From CADEFX01 sp963840425 (GTDB taxonomy: Bacteria > Pseudomonadota > Alphaproteobacteria > Rhizobiales > Hyphomicrobiaceae), in contig CAWIYZ010000023.1 of the NCBI GenBank assembly GCA_963840425.1, forward strand, positions 1 through 64,000: DNA of 64,000 nt, read 5' to 3'. Of the stretch, positions 53,999-64,000 are shown in pieces. The first letter of the stretch is position 1. The number at the start of each line of letters is the position of its first letter. The position numbers and the translations under genes are program-made. The notes under the pieces were generated by a model, which saw only the letters and a program-made list of their open reading frames with translations, was not told where the DNA came from and searched no databases.

Positions 53999-56032
53999 TC
54001 AGTTGCCACGCGCTGCGTCGGCGGCCATTGCCAAGCTGCGCATCAGATCGCGCGATACGGCTTTGCCGGCAGGACAGTCGTCCGCCTTCAGCCGATCGTA
54101 AATGGCCGGCATGTCGCCCTTGAAATCGGGAGCCAGGGCGCGCTTCGCCACGCCCGTCGCCACCGACCCGTTGCCCCAGCGCAGCCTGCAGATGAGACGC
54201 ACCAGATCGTCGGTGAGCCGAGCCTTGTAGTTGTCCGCCGTACCCGCAGCGCTCGCGGTCCCGAGTGCCTGCCAGGTCTGCTGATCTGCGGCGCTCATCC
54301 AGGGCCTGGTCGAATCCGTGGTGAGGAGGGGCGCCAGCGCCTCCCTGCCCTGGGGACCGATGCCGCTCAACGCCTGATTGAGCTTTACCACTTCGCTATC
54401 CGCGAGCGGCACCAGAGTGAGTTGGCCTAGATCCACGAGTTGAGCGGCCTCGCGATCGGGCGCCGCGGTCTTCCAGATCGAGGCGCCGCGCAGATCGGCG
54501 GCACGGATCTTCGCCCCGCGTAAATTCACACCATGCAACCGAGCCCGACCGAGATCCGCCGCTTCCAGATCGGTATCGCGCAATGTCGCCCCAACCAGGT
54601 TCGCTTGCGCCAGGGTTGCGCCTTGCAGACCGGAGCCGGTGAAATCGGCGCCCGCGAGGAGCGCCGCGGTGAAATCGGCGCCTTGTAGCAGGGCACCAGT
54701 AAATTTGGCACCCTGCGCCGAGACGCCGGTCAGCTCGGCGCGCTGCAGCAGCGCATTGTGCAAGCTGCCGCCGGCCAGCACAGCCTGCTTCAGATCCGCA
54801 GCCTCCAGATCGGCCTCATCGAGCCGCGCGCCTGTGAGATCGATGCCGGCCATGCGGGCGTCCTTCAACCTGGCGCGCGCCAGATTGGCTCGGCGCGCGT
54901 TCACGCATCCGGCAATGCGCCGGTCCTGCGTCGCCGCAAGTGCAATGCCATCGGCACATAGGAGCAGCGCGCCGCGCAAATCCGCGCCCACCAGGCTTGC
55001 GCCTTCCAGGTCCGCGCCCGTCAGGTCCGCTTGGTGCAGATCGGTGCGATCGAGCCGGGCGAAGCGCAAATCGCGGCCGCGTAGAACCAAGCTGCGCTCG
55101 CCCGACGTCACATCCTTGTCCACCAGGTCCAGATCGGTGACGTTGAGATTGCGCTCGAACAGGCCGAACAGAGAGCCGTCCGCGCTCCGTCCGAAAAACG
55201 GTATGACGAAGCCGGCCTCGCGCTCGCTGCGCCGGCTGCCCTCGTCGAGCCCGCGGCTTGTCAGCGCCTGCGCCGCGCGGTCGAGCGGCTCCCCCGGCAC
55301 TGTTGCGACCAGGAACGAGAAGGCTGTCACCAGGCCGAGCACCGCCGACGTGATCAGGAGGCCAACCGGATGCCGCCGCATCGTCGTGCCGATGGCTCGC
55401 GGAAATGAAGTCTCCGGTCGCAACAGGAACACGCCGAGCAGGATCAGCATCACCATGTCGGCCATCAGGATGACCCGATGCACCCAGGATATGGTCGCGT
55501 CGTGGTAGGGCAGGAACGCTACCTGCACGGTGAGCAGCAGAAGCACCGGCAGAATGACCAGCGTCAGCCACGACATCGTATGCAGAAATACGCTCATGAT
55601 GCGGCTGCGTTGCGGCCCGGCGAGCGTCTGGACGAAGAAGAAGTTGTGCAGCTCGAGTCGCAGGGGATGGGTGCGCCGGTCAGTCGCCTCCAGCATCCGC
55701 ATGGCGGTGTCGAACTCGAGCGTCTTGCGCGCCAGCAGGGCAAGCTGCACGACAACGCCAAGATGGAACAGCACGAGCAGAATCGGCGCGAACAGGAAAA
55801 AGCGCGTCAGCCCGATATCGACCTGCAACAGCGGCAGCGTAACGTCGCGCGACAGCAGGAGGTCCTTGTGGGTCACCCCTGCTACTGCAATCAGCAGGTA
55901 GGTCATGACGCCGATGAAGATGAGCCACCCGGTGTGGGCCGTGCGGCTCGATGCGTTGATCGCCTCCAGCAGACTGTACGGGTTGACCGGCGCCTCACCT
56001 TCGATGGCAGCCGTGCGCAGGTTCTCGTTCAT
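53999..56032 (-). CDS. Membrane-anchored pentapeptide-repeat protein
   Basis: A 677-residue protein. The N-terminal 250 residues hold about five membrane segments (near 37-53, 79-100, 150-172, 186-205, 225-245). From about residue 310 to 510 runs a right-handed pentapeptide-repeat helix with A(D/N)LxGA units such as LRGRDLRFARLDRTDLHQADLTGADLEGASL. A helical C-terminus follows. Pentapeptide solenoids mediate protein binding or mimic DNA; in this layout the solenoid would face one side of the inner membrane. The ATG at 56032 has GGAG upstream. Function unknown. Confidence 0.85.
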   Translation of the reverse strand: MNENLRTAAIEGEAPVNPYSLLEAINASSRTAHTGWLIFIGVMTYLLIAVAGVTHKDLLLSRDVTLPLLQVDIGLTRFFLFAPILLVLFHLGVVVQLALLARKTLEFDTAMRMLEATDRRTHPLRLELHNFFFVQTLAGPQRSRIMSVFLHTMSWLTLVILPVLLLLTVQVAFLPYHDATISWVHRVILMADMVMLILLGVFLLRPETSFPRAIGTTMRRHPVGLLITSAVLGLVTAFSFLVATVPGEPLDRAAQALTSRGLDEGSRRSEREAGFVIPFFGRSADGSLFGLFERNLNVTDLDLVDKDVTSGERSLVLRGRDLRFARLDRTDLHQADLTGADLEGASLVGADLRGALLLCADGIALAATQDRRIAGCVNARRANLARARLKDARMAGIDLTGARLDEADLEAADLKQAVLAGGSLHNALLQRAELTGVSAQGAKFTGALLQGADFTAALLAGADFTGSGLQGATLAQANLVGATLRDTDLEAADLGRARLHGVNLRGAKIRAADLRGASIWKTAAPDREAAQLVDLGQLTLVPLADSEVVKLNQALSGIGPQGREALAPLLTTDSTRPWMSAADQQTWQALGTASAAGTADNYKARLTDDLVRLICRLRWGNGSVATGVAKRALAPDFKGDMPAIYDRLKADDCPAGKAVSRDLMRSLAMAADAARGN

Positions 56033-56202
56033 CGAGCGCCGCTCCCCAGTGCCCTGATTGCACACAGGCCAGAGGATCGCGGACAAAGTGTGTCAATGGC
56101 GCGGATTTGCATCAGGCCTAGTACAATCGACGCTCGATACTCGATCAATCAGCAATTTCAACCATTATGAACAGGGAGGCGATCACAGCCGCCACTGAGC
56201 CG

Positions 56203-57117
56203 TCACCGAGGGCTGCGCGGCCCACCCCTCCCCGCATCGGAAAGTGTCCCGATCGCGATCCCCCCGATTATCAGACCTGCCGAAAGCATGAGCGAGAGGT
56301 CGATGCGCTCGCCGAGCCACAGTGCGGCGCTCGCGATCCCGACCAGAGGCGTGGCCAGGATGCCGAGCGATGTGGTCAGAGCAGGCAGGCTGCGATTGAT
56401 CACGGACATCGCCCAATACGCCAGCGCCGTGCCGATCACGCCGCCGTAGAGCAGCAGCAGCAGCAGCTCGGGATGCCAGGCGACGCTCGGCACGCCCTCC
56501 ACGAGTGCGGCTGCCACCGACATCACAACTGCGGCAACGAGCACCTGCCAGATGAGAAGCTCGAGGGGCGTGGCAATCCATTTGTGCGAGCGAACATAGA
56601 CGATGCTGGCGGCCCAACAGACGGCAGCCAGCATCACCAGCCCGCATCCAAGCAGCGTTTGCTCATCGGCCCAGTTCAAGGAGTGCGGGTTGAAAATGAC
56701 CGCCAGTCCGCCCAATCCCAACACGATCCCGGCGAAGCGCTGCGGCGTGATCCGCTCGCCAAGGACCGCACGGGCACCGACGGCCACCCAGAGCGGCGTC
56801 GTATAGCCGAGCAGAATTCCTTGACTGGCAGGCACATATTGCAGACCTGCCGCGATCAGCGCCGAGAACGCGACCATATGAAGAAGAGCTATGCTGAGAA
56901 CGACCGGAACGTCGCCGCGCTGTGGAACGATAAGATTGCCTCCAAGCCACAAGATGGGCAGGAGCGCGGCGACGGCTATCCAGCTTCTGATGGCGGTGGT
57001 CCACAGCGGTGGGACGCTCTGCACAATGACCTTGGTGACCGGCCAGTTCAGGCCCCACGCAAACACCACGACTGCAAACAGAATGGCCGCTCGACGCGGT
57101 AGGAGGTCATCGCTCAC
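56203..57117 (-). CDS. EamA/DMT-family transporter
   Basis: A 304-residue, ten-span transporter with two EamA repeats (FAWGLNWPVTKVIVQSVPPLWTTAIRSW; YTTPLWVAVGARAVLGERITPQRFAGIVLGLGGLAVIFNP; second repeat VCWAASIVYVRSHKW to LGILATPLVGIASAALWLGERI). The GTG start at 57117 is preceded by no strong ribosome site. Substrate unknown. A second DMT gene lies at 40074-40997 but the two are not close copies by eye. Confidence 0.9.
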   Translation of the reverse strand: MSDDLLPRRAAILFAVVVFAWGLNWPVTKVIVQSVPPLWTTAIRSWIAVAALLPILWLGGNLIVPQRGDVPVVLSIALLHMVAFSALIAAGLQYVPASQGILLGYTTPLWVAVGARAVLGERITPQRFAGIVLGLGGLAVIFNPHSLNWADEQTLLGCGLVMLAAVCWAASIVYVRSHKWIATPLELLIWQVLVAAVVMSVAAALVEGVPSVAWHPELLLLLLYGGVIGTALAYWAMSVINRSLPALTTSLGILATPLVGIASAALWLGERIDLSLMLSAGLIIGGIAIGTLSDAGRGGPRSPR

Positions 57118-57144
57118 AGCGTGATTGTCTGCCTCGGAGGCACC

Positions 57145-57908
57145 TCAGCCGAGCACCGAGTAGCCGCCGCACACGGGGATGGCGCTGCCGGTGACGAAAT
57201 CGGAGCCCTTGCTGGCGAGGAAGACGGCGATGCCCGAGAAATCGTCAGGCCTGCCCCAGCGGCCGGCCGGCGTGCGCGCCAGAACGCGGTCGTGCAGACC
57301 ATCCACATCGCGCCGCGCCTGCTGCGTGAGCTCGGTATCGATCCATCCGGGCAGGATGGCGTTGACCTGGATGTTGTCCTTGGCCCAGGCAGTGGCCAGT
57401 GCCTTCGTCATCTGCACGATGCCTCCTTTGGAGGCTGCGTAGGGGGCCGAGAAGGGTGCGCCGAAGATCGACATCATCGAGCCGATGTTGATGATCTTAC
57501 CGCCGCCGCCTTCTTCATGGCCGGATAGGCGGCATGCGAGACGTAGAAGGCGCTGTCCAGATTGACGGACAGGATCTGGCGCCACTCAGCCATCGAATAC
57601 TGCTCGGGCTGCTTGCGGATGTTCATGCCGGCGTTGTTGATGAGGATGTCGAGGCGGCCGAACTCCTTCACGGTCTTGTCCACCACCGCCTTGCACGAAT
57701 TCTCATCGGCGGCCTCGAGCGCCACCACGGCCGTCTTCACCCCGAGCTTGGCGAGTTCCGCGGCGGCTGCCTTCGACTTCTCGGTATTGCGCCCGGCGAT
57801 CATGATGTTGGCGCCGGCCCCGGCCATCCCGCGCGCCATGCCGAGCCCGATGCCCCCGTTACCGCCAGTGACAAGGGCAACTTTGCCCTTGAGATCGAAA
57901 AGAGACAT
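57145..57908 (-). pseudogene. SDR family oxidoreductase, one frameshift
   Basis: The ATG at 57908, nine bases after GGAGGA, starts MSLFDLKGKVALVTGGNGGIGLGMARGM with the TGGNGGIG cofactor motif. INNAG and SVNLDSAFYVSHAAYPAMKKA follow in the same frame. The chain then continues in another frame as GGGKIINIGSMMSIFGAPFSAPYAASKGGIVQM with Ser, Tyr and Lys of the active site, and ends with the usual FVTGSAIPVCGGYSVLG. The break lies in a GCGGCGGCGG run near 57505-57515 and is explained by loss of one base. A slip or a sequencing error is likely; otherwise the gene is complete. Confidence 0.82.
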
Positions 57909-58088
57909 CGCGTGCATTCCTCCAGCTTTGGCATGTGCCCCGCCTACCGTAAGGCTGGCGAAGCTCGGCAATCAAGCACTGCAATGATCCAACAAGCTCA
58001 CGCAGCCTGCGGATAGTGGCACTTGTGCGCTTGTGCTGAATGCCTACCTGTCTCATAAGCGGCATCGACTCAAGGGAATCCGCACCTC

Positions 58089-58445
58089 GTGTACAATTGC
58101 CGCAAGTGCCCCGGATATTGCTGCTCCTACCCCCTCATTGCGCTCGACAAACGGGACGTGCAGCGGCTGGCCAAGCATCATGGCCTGTCTTTCAGTGCGG
58201 CGCGCCGCAAGTTCACCAAGGCAGTCTGGGGTCGCAAGTACGTGATGCGGCAGAAGGCCGATACGATCTTCGGCAAGATCTGTCGCTTCTTCGACACCAA
58301 GGAACGCCGCTGCACGATCTATAAGGCCCGACCTTCCATCTGCCGCAGCTATCCTGGCGGTCGCTGCGGCTACTACGACTTCCTGGCGTTCGAGCGGCGC
58401 GCGCAGGAAGATCCGAAGTGGATCGCGACGACCAATCACACGTGA
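58089..58445 (+). CDS. YkgJ-family cysteine-cluster protein
   Basis: A 118-residue protein with the CxxCxxxCC-type metal cluster: CRKCPGYCCSYPLIALDKRDV at the N-terminus. ICRFFDTKERRCTIYKARPSICRSYPGGRCGYY supplies further cysteines. These proteins bind Zn or an Fe-S cluster; their role is unknown. The GTG start at 58089 has AAGGGA about a dozen bases upstream. A clear terminator follows at 58497. Confidence 0.85.
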   Translation: MYNCRKCPGYCCSYPLIALDKRDVQRLAKHHGLSFSAARRKFTKAVWGRKYVMRQKADTIFGKICRFFDTKERRCTIYKARPSICRSYPGGRCGYYDFLAFERRAQEDPKWIATTNHT

Positions 58446-58496
58446 AATCCTGGTCGCCACTCTCGGATGAACTTGATCATGAAGGCGGAAAAGATC

Positions 58497-58530
58497 GAGC
58501 CCCGTCACTCGCGAGTGTACGGGGCTCTTC
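58497..58530 (+). terminator. Rho-independent terminator
   Basis: GAGCCCCGT and ACGGGGCTC form a nine-base stem with an inner CACTCGCGAGTG palindrome that extends the hairpin. TTC follows. It ends the YkgJ-family gene. Confidence 0.6.
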
Positions 58531-58942
58531 ATCACTTCCGATTCATGCCCAGCGCCTATGCGCCCGGCTCATTTACGAGGAGTAACCCTCGTTGCAGATT
58601 CAGATTTTGAGATATCGACCAGACCAGTCGTGATCACTTTGCTCGAGCGTGACGACCTAGCCGTGCCCTCGCTCGGCGGCGAGGGCGAGTTGACTGTCAG
58701 GTGGCGTCATCTCCTCTCCGCTGCTGTTGGTACGCATGGACAACCGTCCTCACAACCTCAGGGTGCTGCCGGCGCGGCTACCATCGACCGCGGTGCGACG
58801 CCTGCCTCTCTCCAGCAGCGACAGTCGTCTATTTCAATCTTGGCCCGGCCCGCCATCATGTCAAGCGTACCCACGATCAAATCTGCAGACCGGCGCCTGT
58901 GCACGCGGCATCGCCCTCGATTGCCGCACTGCACCCTTTCCG
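58531..58942. other. Intergenic region, no gene recognised
   Basis: About 410 bases between the YkgJ-family terminator and the palindromic repeats that precede uvrA. The open frames here have no recognisable motif. Confidence 0.4.
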
Positions 58943-59007
58943 CTAGAGCAGGATCGTTTGGGATGGGGTCGCGTCCATGATCCGTCTTGAGCGTGAATCC
59001 TGTTCTA
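58943..59007. repeat. MITE-like palindromic element, copy 3
   Basis: Starts CTAGAGCAGGATCG and ends GCGTGAATCCTGTTCTA. The ends match those of the element at 21189-21264 in sequence and orientation (reverse complement), with a different interior. Confidence 0.55.
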
Positions 59008-59017
59008 CACTTCAATT

Positions 59018-59081
59018 TAGAGTGCGATTCACGCCTCGCTTGGAAGCGGAATTGCTTTCCTGTGAGCCGATCGCACTCTAG
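59018..59081. repeat. MITE-like palindromic element, copy 4
   Basis: Starts TAGAGTGCGATTCACGC and ends CGATCGCACTCTAG. The interior GGAATTGCTTTCC resembles the centre of copy 1. It ends 13 bases before the uvrA start codon, so it must be part of the uvrA leader. Confidence 0.6.
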
Positions 59082-59093
59082 ACGTGTGAGCCC

Positions 59094-62186
<3,093 letters not shown>

Positions 62187-62369
62187 GCGTCGCCGATGCG
62201 GGGATGACGGCGGCTTTAAAGCCGACATTCATGGTGTGTGGCGGGTCTTTGTTTCATAGTGCTGTGGATAACCTCGGCGCCTCGCACGTGGACCGGAAGC
62301 GGAGGTTGCGGCCGCGTACGCGCTTAATATCTTCTGGTCAATCTGATTCGCGGGCCCGGAACTCTAGCC

Positions 62370-62975
62370 ATGCGCTGTCACCAGTGTGAGCGGCCTGCGT
62401 TCTACAGGTTGACGGAGAATGCTCCGCCATTGTGCGTCGCCTGCGCCGACGTGGCGCAATCTATCGAGGATAGAAGGCAATCCATCGTAGACCGGCAGTG
62501 GCTCCAGAACGCTGCCATGCTCAATCTCTCGCTGGATGAGATGGATGCCGCTGTTGGTGGCATTTGCCCAAGTTCTGGTCGCGTTCCGGTTGACGCTATT
62601 GCACGAGTAATGATGGGGAACGGCACCTTGAACAACATCCACGTTACGAACTCGAATGTCGGCCTCCTCAATACAGGCAACGTTCGAAAGATTGACGCAG
62701 CGATCACCATCGCCCAAGGCACAGACGCAGACCAAATCGCACATCAACTGCGGCAACTGACACAAGCAATTCTCGACGTGAAAGGGCTTAAGTCATCGCG
62801 GAAGGATTCTCTGCTTGAACTGGTGCAATCGCTGTCCGATCAGATTGTCAGGGAACGCAAGCAATCGGTGATTATGGCGTTACTAAAATCCATCGAGGAT
62901 CGTGCACAGGGATTGGCGGCCATCTCCACAATCGTCGAAGGATTGACCGCCGCGATAAGGAACCTATTCGGCTGA
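62370..62975 (+). CDS. Hypothetical protein with N-terminal zinc-ribbon-like motif
   Basis: A 201-residue protein. MRCHQCERPAFYRLTENAPPLCVACADV has two CxxC pairs (Cys3/6 and Cys22/25) that could bind zinc. Residues about 78-115 read as short strands, VMMGNGTLNNIHVTNSNVGLLNTGNVRKIDAAITIAQG, a polar Asn/Gly-rich segment seen in several unnamed bacterial proteins before helical regions. The last 80 residues are helical with a coiled-coil look (LLELVQSLSDQIVRERKQSVIMALLKSI). I know no function. Base composition is less GC-rich than its neighbours, and it is flanked by repeats, so transfer is possible. Confidence 0.65.
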   Translation: MRCHQCERPAFYRLTENAPPLCVACADVAQSIEDRRQSIVDRQWLQNAAMLNLSLDEMDAAVGGICPSSGRVPVDAIARVMMGNGTLNNIHVTNSNVGLLNTGNVRKIDAAITIAQGTDADQIAHQLRQLTQAILDVKGLKSSRKDSLLELVQSLSDQIVRERKQSVIMALLKSIEDRAQGLAAISTIVEGLTAAIRNLFG

Positions 62976-63022
62976 GAACGCGGTGGTTGTTGTATGGCGT
63001 GCTCTGCGAGAGCATGCGGTTC

Positions 63023-63510
63023 GATAGATCCTCGGGACAAGCCCGAGGATGACAAGTAGAGGGGTGGGGCTTCAACTGTCTTCCCTTCGCGGCTCCTGCT
63101 CCAGTTGCAGGTAACGACCGAGCGCAAGACAACTGAGGTCAGGCTGCCCCTGCCCTCACCTCACCCTCAACTGTCATCCTCGCGCTTGTCGCGAGGACCC
63201 AGCTCTCGGCTGGGACGAGCGCTTGTGGTTGTGCCGCACATCATCGGTCACACAAGCTGAGGCACGATAGATCCTCGGGACAAGCCCGAGGATGACAAGG
63301 GGAGGGGCGCGAGGAGTTTCAACTCACACCACGATTTGCGGAATGTGCCTTCCGCTGCGTCCTTCATGTGCCCCCTGCCTCGAGCGCGACTGTGCGAGAG
63401 ATGACAGACCACCACCCAACGTATGTGAGACTGCCCCTGCCCTTACCCCACCCTCAGATGTCACCCTCGGGCTTGTCCCGAGGGCCCAGCCCTCCGCTGG
63501 GGACGAGCGG
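63023..63510. repeat. Two tandem copies of a mosaic palindromic repeat
   Basis: Copy 1 spans about 63023-63222 and copy 2 about 63265-63510. Both open with GATAGATCCTCGGGACAAGC and both close with a CCTCGCG/CCCTCGGG hairpin, then GACCCAGC or GGCCCAGC and GGGACGAGCG-like ends. Their middles differ. Four short palindromes of CCTCGGG-(ACAAG or CTTGT)-CCCGAGG type lie at 63032, 63178, 63273 and 63464, alternating in orientation. No protein-coding frame is convincing in this 570-base gap. Confidence 0.6.
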
Positions 63511-63545
63511 CGAGGGGCACACATGTCAGCACGGCGTCCCTCACC

Positions 63546-63866
63546 TCACACCATCCACCACGTCTTGCGATACTTGAGGCGGCCGAACCAGGTGACGACC
63601 AGCCGGTCGATCTCGGTGTGGGGGCGGCTTTCCACCTCCCCCATCCCTGGCGGCGCCTTGCGCCAGACGAGGGTGATCCAGTAGCGCTCCTTGAGATCGT
63701 TGGCGGCCGCGACGAACGCGCCCGTGTCCATATCGAGGGCACGCAGCAGCGGCTTCAGGCGCATGGAGTTGCCGTGCTTGTCCAGGAGACGCATGATTTG
63801 CATGCCCTCGCGGGTGGGGAGCAGGCTTTCCGGGGGCTCGGGCGCGTCGCGAGTGTCGGGTGTCAT
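63546..63866 (-). CDS. Hypothetical protein, winged-helix-like
   Basis: A 106-residue protein from the ATG at 63866 (MTPDTRDAPEPPESLLPTRE); the longer frame to 63998 adds a Cys/Pro-rich stretch that looks non-coding. Residues about 20-75 (GMQIMRLLDKHGNSMRLKPLLRALDMDTGAFVAAANDLKERYWITLVWRK) have the spacing of a winged helix-turn-helix with a wing at ITLVWRK. It could be a DNA-binding protein. No family name is recognised, and no operon partner lies within the window. Confidence 0.55.
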   Translation of the reverse strand: MTPDTRDAPEPPESLLPTREGMQIMRLLDKHGNSMRLKPLLRALDMDTGAFVAAANDLKERYWITLVWRKAPPGMGEVESRPHTEIDRLVVTWFGRLKYRKTWWMV

Positions 63867-64000
63867 GGGCACGAGCTTAAACAGGCCAGCGGGCGCGGGG
63901 ATAAATGGGCATGCGTGGAGCGCAGCACTTGCCGCCCCGCAGGCGCACCGCCTCGGGATTTTACATTCGGAGGAGCAGGGCGTCGGGTCTGCACCCAATG

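Noticed and set aside
63023..63510. Terminators or attenuators in the repeat cluster
   Set aside because: The palindromes lack T-runs and are shared by two tandem copies, so a dispersed repeat explains them better.

Overview
The window is high-GC chromosomal DNA from an alphaproteobacterium, most likely a member of the Hyphomicrobiales (Rhizobiales). The best evidence is the block ssb, gyrA, coaD, two cyclophilins, queA and tgt (41.0-53.5 kb), whose order is typical of that group. A GTTC-N7-GTTC SOS box upstream of ssb and the palindromic intergenic repeats common in Rhizobiales genomes agree with this. No species can be named from the sequence alone.

Layout. 0-7.3 kb: a low-affinity iron permease-like gene behind an FNR/FixK-like box, a decayed IS1182-family transposase, a Kef-type cation/proton antiporter and several small proteins. 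7.8-18.2 kb: an exported GH31 glycosidase, an orphan family-5 solute-binding protein, a complete polar amino-acid ABC transporter, and an opposite-strand cluster of TRAP binding protein, RidA and a class IV aminotransferase. Together these look like an amino-acid or organic-acid uptake and deamination module. 18.4-21.0 kb: remnant of an integrative element next to tRNA-Asp, with a truncated RepA-like ATPase, a cluster of GGGACA motifs, an excisionase-like gene and a frameshifted tyrosine integrase.

22.5-40.0 kb: a probable 17.4-kb genomic island between tRNA-Val and a second copy of the last 28 bases of that tRNA (27/28 identical). It carries an esterase, two TauD/TfdA dioxygenases (one broken), a five-gene peptide-type ABC transporter riddled with frameshifts, an intact TRAP transporter, a Bug-type binding protein, an FMN-dependent hydroxyacid dehydrogenase, an alpha/beta hydrolase and a short-chain dehydrogenase. 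This reads as uptake and stepwise oxidation of a small organic compound. No integrase is visible inside it.

40.0-64.0 kb: mostly core genome. It holds queuosine synthesis (queA, tgt), biotin uptake (bioY), CoA synthesis (coaD), two cyclophilins, gyrA, a PRC-barrel/LEA-like envelope protein, thioesterases, ssb, a membrane-anchored pentapeptide-repeat protein and uvrA. uvrA is 5.6 kb from ssb and is interrupted by frameshifts and by a pair of GC-rich palindromes inside its coding region.

Frameshifts are common in three places (0.8-2.3, 24.4-31.2 and 59.1-62.2 kb) and rare elsewhere. Because a repair gene is hit as badly as an insertion sequence, base-calling or assembly error must be excluded before calling these true pseudogenes. 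Several families of palindromic repeats are scattered through the intergenic DNA.
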